Shown here: one piece after another, positions 32,342-43,751 of the stretch
Numbering within the stretch: the first letter of the stretch is position 1
Layout: each line of letters begins with the position of its first letter
Assembly (NCBI GenBank): GCA_009746045.1
Contig: RPFO01000175.1
Location: 2,727,634-2,791,633, forward strand
DNA: 64,000 nt
Reading direction: 5' to 3'
Origin: Mesostigma viride
Taxonomy: Eukaryota; Streptophyta; Mesostigmatophyceae; Mesostigmatales; Mesostigmataceae
Notes under the pieces: model-generated
What the model was told of the DNA's origin: nothing
What the model saw: the letters and a program-made list of their open reading frames with translations, nothing else
Databases searched by the model: none
Made by a program: the position numbers and the translations under genes

Positions 32342-33207
32342 TGTCATTGGGGACAGCGTACCACAGCTCGTCCTCTCACCTAGTGGAGCGACTGAACCGC
32401 ACAGTGCAAGAGACCATGCGACACTACACTGACGCGGTGGGAGGCAATTGGGAGGAGTTTCTGGGCTTGGTGGAATTCTCCTTGAACAACGCCCCCCAGG
32501 CGGCCCATGGCTTCACGCCGTTCTTCCTCAACACTGGCAGGCACCCGCTTACGCCGACCGACCTTCTCACGAGCCCCGCTTTGGCAGAGAAAACGGTCCG
32601 GCGGGACACCCTGGAAGGGGTGGAGAAGCTGTTGGTTCAGATGCGTCAGGCCCATGACAGCGCGGTCAGGGGCTACCGAGCCGCAGCCGAGCGCTATATG
32701 GCGAGGACCGCTAGTCGCCTGGACGCGCGCACCCCGTCGATTGAGGCAGGCGACTGGGTTCTGGTGGAAGGCCCCCGACTAGGACGTTTCTCCGAGAAGG
32801 TAGGAGGTGAGCTCAAGACCAAGCTCCGTCCTATGTTCCTGGGGCCTCACAAGGTCTTGGAGAAGCTGGGCGATGTGATGTTCAAGGTCGACATCCCAAG
32901 CTCCTGGAACACTTCCCCCAACTTCCACCGCGATCAACTCAAGTTGTATCACCAGAACTCCATCCAAGGTCGCCTCAATCCGCCGGCCCCCGTCGAATAC
33001 AACCCCGAGACCGGTGAACAGGAAGACGAGGTGGCCGAGATTGTGGACCACCGGGACATCCAGCGCGGGAGAAGCAGACAGCGACAGTACCGAGTACGAT
33101 GGCGTTTTACCCAGCGCGACTATGAGGACTCATGGCGTACGGAGAACGAGCTAGGCGGATGTGAGCGCCTGCTACGGGAATACAAGAAGAGGTGTGCCCT
33201 ACAGTAG
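32342..33207 (+). pseudogene. pol: Chromovirus Pol end: integrase C-terminus and chromodomain
   Basis: Continues the integrase interrupted at 20006: VSLGTAYHSSSSHLVERLNR contains the catalytic Glu (about 32385). The C-terminal DNA-binding region includes GDWVLVEGPRLGRFSEK, followed by NFHRDQLKLYH. The last 60 residues (EVAEIVDHRDIQRGR, YRVRWRFTQRDYEDSWRTE) are a chromodomain, which places the element in the chromoviruses, whose integrase reads histone marks for target choice. The stop is TAG at 33205-33207. Confidence 0.9.
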
Positions 33208-33330
33208 GGCAGTAGATAGTAAGAAAGGTGTTCATCATGCAGGGCCGTACAGGTCCAGGTCAGGTACGTAGGCAGCCGCCACGGGCTGCAGGACACGTAT
33301 GTAGGGGACCAGCTGGGTCCTGCACGAGGT

Positions 33331-34523
33331 ATGTACAGGTATGTCCATATTGACAGGGTAGGTGGGTATGTAGACAGCCGTACAGGCTTTCTTACAAGAC
33401 GCTATGGTCCCGATACTGTTCCCGACTGGGTGCCCCTCACCTGGCGGTTGCAGATGGAGCCGTCGGGAGACGAGGACTCTTCGTTGTTCGCAGACATGGT
33501 GGATATAGGGACGGATAACGAGGGGCAGATAGGGCGGGCTCAGGCGGCTGCTGTGCCATCTATCAGCCAGCCGCGACCCTCGACGCCTGGTGCCAGCGGC
33601 TCCCAGGAGCTGAAGGCACAGGCTCGGCTACAAGAGGAGATTCGGCAGCGGGAGACCTCGTCCCGGGAGAATCAGGAATGTTACTATCCGAAGTGGCATG
33701 TCCCCGGTTATGACTCTGACGAGGTTCTATGGCGTCGCCGCAAGAGACATGGGCGGGCGGCATCGGACTTCGTTTCTAAACCCTATTGTCCTGACCGCGC
33801 CCCCGGTTCCAAGTCAGATCCGGTCTCCGAGCTCAAGCTGTGTATCAGCAGACAGGTGGGATTCCTGATCGAGGTGGATTGGAGGACAACCTCGGTCGAG
33901 GGCCAGGTGGTGGCCGTGGCGTGGGAGCAGCATCCGCCACTCTGTGCTTGCGGCGACTGCCAGGACGTTCTGGAGGCTCTAATCGCGTACCCCCGCCTGG
34001 CGCTGCTACTGATCCCTGAACGCGTTCGCAACCGATTGCCGGACGCGTTTAGGAGAGTTACCCTACGAGGCGCGCTCTGCACGGGGTGCTGGGAGTGGTC
34101 CTTGCGGGAGGCGTGCCGGAGGATCTGGAAGATGGATGAGGCGGAGGGAGATGACCCCGAAGGCGAGGGTGACAGGCAGCTGGCTGACGACGAGTCGGAT
34201 GACGACCTGCCACGGGTCCGCCGTGACGACCCTGAGGAGGATGGTGTCCCTTGGGCGGCGCAGGTCGGTACACGGCCGCCCCGCCGCCTCATTGTGTACA
34301 ACCGTGAGGCGGTGATGGCTCGCCCCAGGAGGTTCCCTACTAAGGGGCGTCCTCGGGGTCGACCAAGTGTGGTGGTGGCCCGCGGGACAGATCCGGGGAG
34401 AGACAAGGTGAGAGCCGCCCTGCCCCGCGTCACGAGCATGGCGGACAATCGGCACGTCATGAAACGCCACGCGATTCTATCCGACGGCGCGACGAGCGTG
34501 GCGATTGGTGGGAAGCACGTCGG
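33331..34523 (+). pseudogene. Chromovirus third ORF (ORF3), 5' portion
   Basis: Open frame beginning 124 bases after the pol stop. The protein has a Ser/Gln-rich start, a YYPKWHVPGYDSDEVLWRRR block, and Cys pairs (LCACGDCQDVLEALIAYPRL, LCTGCWEWSLREACRR), then an acidic and a basic segment. No family was recognised. Between about 34343 and 34523 a second frame is also open and looks more protein-like (ERQGESRAPRHEHGGQ, RRRDERGDWWEARR); it continues in phase after the gag-only insertion. So ORF3 is probably the first half of one longer protein, joined by a frameshift near 34345. Confidence 0.5.
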
Positions 34524-35053
34524 TGTCAAAATGTAAGACAGGTGGCAGGCTTAAAGATCGAATAATGCTTTACTGATTTTATATATTGACTTTGAGTCGG
34601 CGTACAAACGGGTAGCCATGACAATTGCGGGGCAACATTAAGTGGAAAAACACACTGTCGCAGTATCCGTCGATCTTAAATTAATCTACGGTATAAGTTA
34701 AAGTGCATCCAGCCGCCACACACAAGTGGGTGGCTTACATCAACACTAAAATGATGCGTCAGATCACTAGTATGCAAGTACAAGGACATTGCGCCTCCAG
34801 GGCAGCACTTAGTGAACATAGGGTCGGCGCGTAGCGCGGAGCCAGGCAAATTTTGTCAGACGGCTACAGTACCACTGGCTACAGTACCACTGGTTACAGT
34901 ACCACTAGGGTACGGATGTCAGCTAACTAATATATTTAGCTAACTAATATATTTAGTAAAATGTAGAAGAAAGTAGTCATATAAGTTCCGGTATACCCGA
35001 AACTAGCACACTCAATAAAAAGACTGTCAGGCATATTGGGGCATATCCTGACA
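34524..35053 (-). repeat. Gag-only element, 3' LTR
   Basis: Left-hand copy of the 530-bp LTR. Contains a three-fold GGTTACAGTACCACT-like repeat near 34862-34910 and a duplicated AGCTAACTAATATATTT. Confidence 0.9.
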
Positions 35054-35619
35054 CCCCCTTGCATACAATGTGCCTGTTCCCCCCCTTGCTCAGAGAGACC
35101 TATAGCTAGTGAGGGTATAGCCGGGTACACTCCCCTGGCACCCCCCTTACACGGCTATCTGGTTGGAGCTGAGAGGAGACTGATGACTGTAGCCCCCAGG
35201 TGTCCCTGGGAGTGCGCCACAGTGGCTGTTGCTGGGAGAATGCCGGGGACCCTCGAAAAAACTTGGTTGTTGCTGCTGTTGCTGGTAAAATGCTGGGACC
35301 CTGGAAAGACATCCGGTGGCCCCCAGGTGTCCCTGGGAGTGCGCCACAGGAGAAAAGAACACAGGTTGACTGGTTGATGCTGGTACTGCAGTACTGGTCA
35401 CTGCTGGCTGCTGGCATGAAGACCTGCACCTGTCACGTCTGTCAGGGTGGGCGACTAGCCGCTAGCAATGCAGGAGGGCCAGAGGACGGGTTGGGGGGGC
35501 TGGCTGCTGTCGCCTGCTGCAGTGCAGGTTGAAAAGCTCCAGGGCCCACGTCTGGTGCTAGCTGGGCCCAGCTGGCTGCTACCCCTTGTTCCCTGTCCCG
35601 GGGGAGCTGGATAAGACGT

Positions 35620-36513
35620 TTAGAAGCAGAAACCGGGGGGGAGGTCGTGGGCCTCGTGGGAGGGCGCCGGTGGGGTGTCGGTGGTGTGGTGGGCGGCGGG
35701 CCCGCCGGTGTTGCCGCGAGTGTTCCGTAGGTGAGGGTACTTCCACCAGCAGGTGGGCTCCTGATGAGAGGTGCGACCGCAGTGGGTGCAGCTGGGCCGC
35801 TGGGTCCCGCCATTGTGACCGCCACGCCCCCTGCCACGCCCGGTGCCACGGCCACCGCGTCCAGAGTGGGAGGTATGATACACCCCGGTGGCCTCCGCGG
35901 AATCTTTGTTACCGTGCACAAGGTCCCAGGCCTTAAGAAGTGCCGCCTTAGTTTCCTGTAGGGTGATACCGTCCCCAAGGTTCAATTGGGCAAGGGACGG
36001 AAGCAACTCCTCGGTCACGCCGGCGAGCAGATTCTCGGCCAGATCCTCGGGTGCCATTTTGGCGCCGGTGGCAATCAGGTCGTTATAAGTTAATTCCCCG
36101 TCGGTTATATATTGCCGCATTGTGACGCCGGGTTCCAGCTTCATTCGATTTAGCTTGCGGCGTAGTGCTCGCCGGTTGCTCATCTGCAGTTTGAGATGCT
36201 CATATTCTTCACAGATGCGATGATATGCCACGCTGCCAGTTTTCTGAGTAACACTGTTTGCCACTTTGAGTGCCGGTCCAACGAGGCACTGACAAAGGGC
36301 CGCAAAAAGAATCAGGTCGCGTTCCTCATTGACCTCGGTGCCAAGCAGGACAGACAGCATCCCGAATGCTGTCACTACGGCCAGAAAAGGAATCTTCGTG
36401 TTATCCCACTTTACTGGGTCGAGGCCGTCGAACTGTGTAATATTTTTGCAGGCCTGTAGAATGTTGAGATCTTTCGTCGCTTTCGTAGCTGCTGCTGTCG
36501 CGGCTGCGGACAT
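35620..36513 (-). CDS. gag: Gag of the gag-only LTR element (copia type)
   Basis: A 298-codon intact ORF starting MSAAATAAATKATKDLN. Residues about 20-200 form a copia-type Gag (UBN2-like) region, with LVGPALKVANSVTQ, AYHRICEEYEHLKLQMSN and MRQYITDGELTYNDLI. An Arg/Gly stretch precedes the zinc knuckle CTHCGRTSHQEPTCWWKYP. A Pro-rich tail ends near 35620. It presumably forms particles that package the element RNA; replication enzymes must be supplied in trans. Confidence 0.8.
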   Translation of the reverse strand: MSAAATAAATKATKDLNILQACKNITQFDGLDPVKWDNTKIPFLAVVTAFGMLSVLLGTEVNEERDLILFAALCQCLVGPALKVANSVTQKTGSVAYHRICEEYEHLKLQMSNRRALRRKLNRMKLEPGVTMRQYITDGELTYNDLIATGAKMAPEDLAENLLAGVTEELLPSLAQLNLGDGITLQETKAALLKAWDLVHGNKDSAEATGVYHTSHSGRGGRGTGRGRGRGGHNGGTQRPSCTHCGRTSHQEPTCWWKYPHLRNTRGNTGGPAAHHTTDTPPAPSHEAHDLPPGFCF

Positions 36514-36827
36514 GATTGTCTCGGCAAGGTTAAAATCTGGTCACAACCGAGTCTCGGCAAGGTGAAAATCTGGAGACAGCCGAGAAAGCCGGAGACGCTC
36601 AATCCGTAATGGTAAAGATTAAGACTAATATGCGACGATGGTTGAGAACAGCAAATACGAGGTAGAGACGATCGTCTAAATACTGGAGTTCTTGAATTTC
36701 GATACAGGGAAGCCCGTCTAGGATATGCACGACTGGCATAAAGTGCCGACGTCGGATTCAGGGAGTCAATTTGCCCGATAAATCGGACCAGTTTCAGCAA
36801 TTTAGTAGGCCACCCCGCTCGATACCA

Positions 36828-37358
36828 TGTCAAAATGTAAGACAGGTGGCAGGCTTAAAGATCGAATAATGCTTTACTGATTTTATATATTGACTTTGAG
36901 TCGGCGTACAAACGGGTAGCCATGACAATTGCAGGGGCAACATTAAGTGGAAAAACACACTGTCGCAGTATCCGTCGATCTTAAATTAATCTACGGTATA
37001 AGTTAAAGTGCATCCAGCCGCCACACACAAGTGGGTGGCTTACATCAACACTAAAATGATGCGTCAGATCACTAGTATGCAAGTACAAGGACATTGCGCC
37101 TCCAGGGCAGCACTTAGTGAACATAGGGTCGGCGCGTAGCGCGGAGCCAGGCAAATTTTGTCAGACGGCTACAGTACCACTGGCTACAGTACCACTGGTT
37201 ACAGTACCACTAGGGTACGGATGTCAGCTAACTAATATATTTAGCTAACTAATATATTTAGTAAAATGTAGAAGAAAGTAGTCATATAAGTTCCGGTATA
37301 CCCGAAACTAGCACACTCAATAAAAAGACTGTCAGGCATATTGGGGCATATCCTGACA
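36828..37358 (-). repeat. Gag-only element, 5' LTR
   Basis: Right-hand 531-bp LTR, TGTCAAAATG to ATCCTGACA. It ends exactly at the second GTCGG duplicate. Confidence 0.9.
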
Positions 37359-37363
37359 GTCGG

Positions 37364-38545
37364 GACTCGGCACAGGACTTGTACCACGCTCACGGGGCGC
37401 GGGAGAGACGCCGGCACACGTCACGGGAATCTCGTCAGCAAGAAGAGCTGCGGGAGTCACGCCGGCGCGAGGCGCGACAGGCGCCGCTCCACCCCAGGGA
37501 CAATCACGGTTCCCTGGACCGTGTCGAGCACACCGGTTCAGCTTCGAACTTGACAGGGGCGGCCGCTGGGCCCGGACAACCCGGCCGCGCTCGGGAACGC
37601 GAACGGTCACCCGTTCGAGGTGCCAACGACCGACCGCTGCGTCAGCAGGGCGCGGCCCTTATCCCCGCGCCCGCACCAGAGCAGCCTTTACCGGCCCTTG
37701 CTCCCCAGCCTGCACCAGCGCAGCCTCAACCTGTCCTGGCCCGCTCCGCAGAGACGCCGGTACAGGAGATCGCTCCGCGTCGGGACGTGATACCGGCCCA
37801 GGAATGGGTACGGGGCACGTATGCCCGTAATCGGGTCATTGTCCCCTTGCATCCGGTGGCTGGCTTTGTGGTCGACATTGACGTGGGATACCCACGCCCG
37901 AGCCTTCCCCCGCCATCCGGGTTTTACTACCCCGCGAGCCTGCGCTTCCGTGGGGGCTCCAGCGTGCTTATTCAGCGAGAAGGCACCTTCGACTCGGTCA
38001 GCTTTCTCCTGCACGCACATGTGCCGGCGCCGGTGCCATCTGAGTCCCGCTACGAGCCGGTGATAGTAGGGACTACCGCCACGTACGATCTGCACCCGCC
38101 GCCTCTGCCGCAATACCGCGCTGAGCACCACTTGCGACGGATTGCGTATCCCAAGCTCATGCCTATCCCGGGAGCTATCTACATGCGGAAGCAGCTCCCT
38201 GAGATTGCGGCAGCTCCGGGGTTCTACTGCGAGAGCGAGAAGGCCCAGAAGGAGCTGTTGCTCATGGCTGCCGGGTACTTCGCGGAAACTGGGTGCGGGG
38301 AGGTCGATGTGGAGCAGGGGTTCATCAGGTTCACCCGGCTCCCCTACATGGCGGCCTTCCTGTCGTACTGGCCGCCGGATGTGTGGATTGAGAAGTCTAC
38401 GCTGCGTCAGCAGACGCGCAATGACTACCAGGTGGCGTTCAACGCCGACGTGGTCGCGGCTCCCCTTGGCAAGATCCCGGAGATCATGACTGAGCACGGC
38501 TACAACGCGTTGCGGCGGCATCGCGCGCAGCAGGGATTCCAGTAA
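37364..38545 (+). pseudogene. Chromovirus third ORF (ORF4 segment), 3' portion
   Basis: Continues the second frame of ORF3 after the gag-only insertion: DSAQDLYHAHGARERRRHTS, an Arg/Glu/Gln-rich stretch, then a Pro/Gln/Ala linker. A compact C-terminal domain follows (VRGTYARNRVIVPLHPVAGF, GFYYPASLRFRGGSSVLIQR, FTRLPYMAAFLSYWPPDVWI), ending at TAA 38543-38545. There is no ATG near its beginning, supporting fusion to the upstream ORF. No known family was recognised; it is not a duplicate RNase H, an envelope with visible TM segments, or a protease. Its position between pol and the 3' LTR is where env or accessory genes sit in some gypsy elements. Confidence 0.45.
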
Positions 38546-38857
38546 TTTTCCGGGAGATTGGCCGGAGAGTGCTGGGACGAAGGAGTATTTGACAACTATC
38601 AAGGTGTTGTCCCTGCGAGGCAACACCGAGAAGAACTGGCTACTGCTCCGCTGGCGAACAGGGATCGGGACATAGTATTCTCATAGTTGGTGTATTATAT
38701 GCATGTATGACGATGGGTTCTCGCTGGTACACAGCACCCCGTTGTTATGATTGTGTTTTGGTTTTCTTTTGAATTTTCCATGTTTGTGGTGCCGTTATTT
38801 GATGTGCGCCCCCGGGCGATTGGACGATAGCCATCGTCCCCCGGGGAGGGGGAGGAG
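38546..38857 (+). other. Chromovirus 3' UTR and polypurine tract
   Basis: Short untranslated region ending in CCGGGGAGGGGGAGGAG immediately before the 3' LTR (TGTTACGG). The tract primes plus-strand DNA synthesis. Confidence 0.75.
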
Positions 38858-39465
38858 TGTTACGGCCCTAACCCATGTTTGGGCGTAACAATTCCTAAAA
38901 TAAATTAGTTTGGTCAGTCGAAAGTCATTTTGATATTGTTTGAGACTTTCGATAGTTATTACGTTAGATTCGGGGACTTGGCCGAGTTATTCCATCAGCC
39001 GGCCCAGGTACCCGTGGCTTTGCTTTCGGTTTGGTGTGTTACTGGTCTGTACCCGGGACTGCCAGGTACCGGGTGCCAGACTGGCGGATACTATGTACAT
39101 CTACGGCTGATATTCATTGCAGCGCTAGTTCGGCCCCCGGCCGACCCGCTGGCATGCACGCCGTCTTGGACAAATGTCGTAGGTGACAATGGCTTCCTAT
39201 CTTTGGTTTGGAATAAAATCGACTTGAGTAAAACTCGTCTGCCGAACCAGGGGTCAAATCTGGGCTGCACTAACGCCCTTCGTGCATTCCATGTATATGC
39301 ATAATTTATCTAGTTGTGCATTCAGGGCCTAGCTAGTAATTCCGCGTACTGGCTAGAATTCAGGGCTACATTCACGTAGTCCGGGCGGATAGCAGATTCC
39401 GAGTTATTCAGGTGTAACCCACGCTAGACTAGGGTCTTTCAGAGCCGATGGTGCGGCTCGTAACA
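38858..39465 (+). repeat. Chromovirus 3' LTR (608 bp)
   Basis: TGTTACGGCCCTAACCC through GGCTCGTAACA, followed by the GGCGC target duplicate. Confidence 0.9.
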
Positions 39466-39470
39466 GGCGC

Positions 39471-40096
39471 CTGCGGCGACGTAAGGAATCTGCTCGCGAC
39501 CGTCCATGCGGCCATGTCAACCTGCAGCGAGGACGCGCACGGAGGCCGCCGGCCCCTCATCGCCTGCGTCATGAACGACGGCAACATCAGCATGCTCGCC
39601 CGCAACGCGGTGCTGCTCCACATGGCGGCGGTACGCGGGGCGCCAGCCGAAGCCGTGCTGGCCGTCTGGGCATGCCACGGGCTGAGCATGGCCCACCGGC
39701 AGCTCCTGGACGCCAGCCTGGCCCAGCTGGCAGAAGAGCCCTGGCCTGCGTGGCTTTCTGCGTCCGTGTCCCTGACCAGCGGCAGTCCCAGCAGCAGCGC
39801 CAGCAGCAGTGCCAGCACAAGCAACAGCAGCTCTGCAGGGGCTGCTGCTCGTGGAGGTGGTTGCGCCGGGGGAGGCGGCGGCGGCGGCGGCGATGCAGAG
39901 CGTGCTCTGCGTGCGGTGTTTGCTGCATGGGCAAGCTGCACGACGCCCCTGAAGCGAGTGCTTGCGCTGAGGAGGGACATGCTGGGGGCGGCGAACGCTT
40001 CAGAGAGCTCCCTGGCGCTGTCCCTGCTCGCCGCGCGGGCCAGCCTGGGCCCGGCAGCATCGGCGGTAGATGCAGAGAAGCTGCGACGTGTCAGAG
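39471..40096 (+). pseudogene. DUF4470-domain host gene, rest of the split exon
   Basis: Reads CGDVRNLLATVHAAMSTCSE, then RPLIACVMNDGNISMLARNA and VLLHMAAVRGAPAEAVLAVW, the core of DUF4470 continued in frame from 12099. A Ser and Gly-rich low-complexity insert sits near 39775-39890. The exon ends at a canonical donor (CAGAG|GTGAGCAG, 40096/40097) in phase 1. Codon use is strongly GC3-rich, unlike the retroelements around it. Confidence 0.7.
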
Positions 40097-40414
40097 GTGA
40101 GCAGGCTGGCTGGCTGAACTGCGTGCACATGTGCGGAAAGACATGTGTGCGGAAAGAAAATTTAAATTTACCCCCATGTCGTTTTTCCCCGGCTGCGGGT
40201 CTTTTTGACATGGGCGAAGGATGGGGCGCTACTTCGGCGGTTTGACCAGCTTCGGCGGAGCTGTTCATAAGTTTCTAAAACAGCTCTCGTGTCACATCGC
40301 AGGCTTGCCACCTTGCGATGGTGCGTGGGACGTGACCTGGACTCATAAGGTCCTGAACCAGGTTCCTGTCAGCAACGGCCTGTTTTTTTCATAAATTATT
40401 TTTTGTGGCGGCAG

Positions 40415-40623
40415 GTCAGTTGTCCAGCTGCATGCCCCTGCCGAGGAGGGGTAGTTGGGGACAACAGGAGCCGCGCGAGAGTTGCGCTCCGAAGCTAGAA
40501 ATTTCCCTATTGCGAGACTCGAGTTGGGGAGGGCGTCTTAGGGAGGCGAGGCTACGCCAGACCTTTGTCGTTCCTTTTCGTCTCAGCACCTGCTGCGCGG
40601 CTCAGTCTATTATGGCGTCGTAA
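40415..40623 (+). CDS. Candidate last exon of the DUF4470 gene
   Basis: Follows a pyrimidine-rich acceptor (TTTTTTGTGGCGGCAG, ending 40414). Splicing from 40096 keeps phase and reads QLSSCMPLPRRGSWGQQEPR to TAA at 40621-40623. A TGTAA signal lies at 40716-40720. No domain supports it; DUF4470 proteins are often longer, so the true downstream exons could differ. Confidence 0.3.
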
Positions 40624-40715
40624 AACCTCTTTCCTTTTTGGACGGTTCCGGAATTGGGAAATGCTGGCTCTTTTGGGGGGCTTGCTTTTGGGGTGGTCAC
40701 CGGCTTGTGTCACAT

Positions 40716-40720
40716 TGTAA
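40716..40720 (+). promoter_or_regulatory. TGTAA polyadenylation signal
   Basis: About 95 bases after the candidate stop of the DUF4470 gene, the spacing expected of a chlorophyte polyadenylation signal. Confidence 0.35.
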
Positions 40721-41598
40721 CCAGCGGGCCCCTGCGGGGATGAATATAGCCTATAGCGCGGGCTGAGTCGCCATTTAAGATGTTGCGACACGCTCTTTCG
40801 CGCACGGTGGTCATGAGTTTAATCGGCGCAATGGGGTTGGCGCCAGGGGGGGTAATTGGGTGGAGGCTTCTTGCTTTCGCGTGCGGATTGAGAAACCTTA
40901 AGGCCACTGTTAACTGCTGCATTCGTGGCAGGGCTCCACTTATTGTATTCAATCAAATGCTGGTCTTCTTGGGAGCTCAGTGATCTTAATCGGTTTTCTC
41001 CGAATATAGTTTAATTAACGCAAGCGGGAAAGATAGGGCCGCTATGCCTTGGCCTGGAATCATGTGGAAGGCTGTCTGCGACATGGGCTGACTAATTCGA
41101 TCTGTGCAAAGGGTTTCCTGTTCGCCCGAATTTTCCTTGGATGACCCGGTTGTTTATAAGGGTCGGTGGCTATTAATTAGTGGTCCGAGAAAATTAATTG
41201 TAGGTTTTATACGACTTGCTTGCAAAGATTGTTTTTTGGTTGCACCAGCTGAGGTTAGGTGGGGACCTGTAGGGTCGGCTGGTTGCTTAACGAATCTTTG
41301 GCTGATTTGGGTTCTTTAGTGAGTCGTGATTAATTATTGTATAGCACTTGGATTAATTCGGACCGGCCCAAGGGGTCGATGGGCGAGTTTTATGTTTGTC
41401 AGTCTTGGGAACCTTGTACAACTACCTGTACGGTTAGTGCACTAGCCTGGGGGTGCGTGGCCATGTTGTTTGTAGTGGCGTTTTCAGCACTGTTCAGGCC
41501 GGTGTGTGACGCATGCCGTTGTTACTTAATTTAGGATGATGTCAGCTTGTGTGTCGGCGGGCCATGCCAAGCAAGCTATAGTGTCTAATCACCGAGAA
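40721..41598. other. No gene seen
   Basis: AT-richer intergenic sequence between the host gene and a LINE tail. Only short unrelated ORFs. Confidence 0.45.
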
Positions 41599-41688
41599 TT
41601 AATTAATTAATTAATAGACACGTGACTGCGTGACGTGAGCATAAGTCCTCAGTGGGAGGGGAACATGGGATGGAATGGATGGTATAAG

Positions 41689-43480
41689 CTATCTAGGTCC
41701 TATAGTTACAGGGGTGTGGGCACCGCGGCCCGAATCGCTATGAATGCCATACTTGGTCACACGCGGAGCCCCCACAAGCTTGGGGGTGGTCTCCTTCATC
41801 ACTACTTGCCATCTATCCTTGCGCACCATCTGCCTCCATATTACAGACAAACCAGGAGGCTGCCCGGGGGTGAGCCCGTCACGTCTAGTGTAGCACATGT
41901 CCATGCCGAGTCTATCACGAAAAGTCCACAGGTGGCGGCCCTGCCGCGCGCGGCCGGGGGCACGCCAGGTGAGGACATATCGCCCAGGCTGGGCGGGCTT
42001 GGTGCCAGCTAGTCTATCTGATGTATCTACCTGATCTGTGCGGGCCAGGTGCCCGGCTAGGCCCAGGCGCCTGTGCCTAATAATGTGGGAAACATAGGGC
42101 AAATCAGCGTACAAATCCTCATTACTAATGTGCAAACCAAAGGGGATGTTAAGGGCCTTGCGCAGCATCTTGGTGACGGCGCCGTCGAGTCGTTGCTCCA
42201 GCTCCTGCGTCAGTGTCCACGTCTCGGCGCCGTAGGTCAGGATCGTCAGAATGACGACCTTGAAGAGGTCACGCTTGACGATCCGGGGTAGGGCGGGGTG
42301 GCTCCACCAGCGGCGGTGGTCATGGAGGTGCGCCCACGCCATGCCGATCCGTGTCGTCATGTCGTCCTCGCAGTCGGGAAGCCAACTGCCGAGCAGCTTG
42401 AAGCGGCCTGAAGGAGGGTAGTTGACCTCGGCATCGTCTAAGAGGCGGAGTGTGGATGGGGGCCCTGCCATGCCGAGGGCCAGGGCCTCCGTTTTGGGGC
42501 TGATTTCTATACCAACCGCCCGAGCCTCGAGCGCCAGGCAGTCCAGCCAAAGTTGGGCAGACTCCGGCTTCTCGATGAGCGTGATGTCGTCGGCATAAAT
42601 GAGGTCAGCTAGTAAATTCTGCTTGTTAGTCGGCCCCCCTTCCCCAAGCTCGTTCGTGATCGCTAGGCCAGGGGCACGGCCTGCAATGCTAGCAAAGCGA
42701 GCACGTGCCGGGCGCATAACATAATCCACTACAATAATAAACAGGTACGGCGACAGGACGTACGCAACCCTGCCAGACGCCGGTCTGCAGTGGGCATGGC
42801 GGGGTAATGCCGTGTTGAGTGCGCACCGAAGTGGTCGACCCCTCATACAGCGTGCGGATGACGGTAATCAGGGGAGTGGGGACGTGAGGGCGAGCAAGTA
42901 CAGCCCATAGAGCGTCCCAGAGGACAGAATCAAAAGCCTTGATGAAGTCGACGAAGATCAATATGGCGGGAAACTCACCAGGTTGCAGGAGAGCGATTTC
43001 CTCGAAGAGGCGACGCGCGACGAAGATGGCCATGACGGTGTTGCGCCCAGGACAGAAGCCCATTTGACTTTCCCCAAGGTGACAGTCGAGAGCAGAACAA
43101 AGGCGGTTGAGGATCATGCGCATGAACAACTTGAGTGCGGCGCTCTTGATGCAGACGCCTCTGTAGTTGGCGGGGTCGTCAGGGGAACCTTTGTTTTTGT
43201 ACAGCATAATACGGTAGCTGTGCTGCCACTCAGGAATCGGCGGCGCGTCGGCAAGCAGGATCCGGTTGCAGACGTCAAGCAGGAAATCCCGTGAGCGCCG
43301 TCAGCTTAATCACCGGGGCTGGGAGCTGGTCAGGTCCAACGGCGGCATAGAAGCGGAGTTGCTTGGCAGCGGTGCTCAGCTCGAGCTCGGTGAACGGCGG
43401 GAGCTGGTTGGGGTCGGCCAGGGGTTCCGTCAGGGCTGGGTACGTGTATTCCTGCTCAGCGGCGGGCGGCGTGGGCGGCA
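41689..43480 (-). pseudogene. LINE-D ORF2, reverse transcriptase part
   Basis: Upstream frames carry PPFTELELSTAAKQLRFYAA, then SYRIMLYKNKGSPDDPANYR, MGFCPGRNTVMAIFVARRLF and FVDFIKAFDSVLWDALW. After a frameshift near 42760, VLSPYLFIIVVDYVMR leads to the catalytic LIYADDITLIEK. A thumb/C-terminal region follows (LTILTYGAETWTLTQELEQ, RRLGLAGHLAR). Reverse transcription is primed at a nicked target site in this class. Frameshifts near 43275 and 42760 make it non-functional. Confidence 0.8.
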
Positions 43481-43751
43481 CAGGGACGTCCGCAGGCGCT
43501 ACTGCCAGGCGTGCGGCCGCCAGAGGGCCAAGCGGCGGAGGCGGCGGGGAGGCGCCTAGCAGCCGGGACTGGGAGGAATACCACTGGTCGAGCTGCTGCT
43601 GCAGTGAGCCAGAGAGCGTCCGCGGCGCCGGCTGCGCGCCGCCGGCGGGCCGCTGGGCGTGACGCAGGCGGGTCCAGGTGTACTTGCCGTGCTGGTCCTT
43701 GAGGTGGGCGAAGTACTCGCGGACATGAAGGTCCTCCTGCTCCTTGGTCGC

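Larger units (their letters stand above)
34524..37358 (-). mobile_element. Gag-only LTR retrotransposon (non-autonomous, TR-GAG-like)
   Basis: A 2.8-kb element with a perfect 5-bp target duplication, GTCGG (34519-34523 and 37359-37363). LTRs are 34524-35053 and 36828-37358, nearly identical (one-base indel seen) and bounded by canonical TGTCA...TGACA. On the minus strand the 5' LTR is followed by TGGTATCGAGCGGGG, an initiator-Met-tRNA-like primer-binding site. The 3' LTR is preceded by a short polypurine tract (GCAAGGGGG). The interior encodes only Gag, so pol must come from another element. It is recently inserted, judging by LTR identity. Confidence 0.9.

Noticed and set aside
39429-40268. 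Minus-strand 279-codon ORF
   Set aside because: Shadow of the GC-rich DUF4470 exon, which has family motifs on the plus strand.
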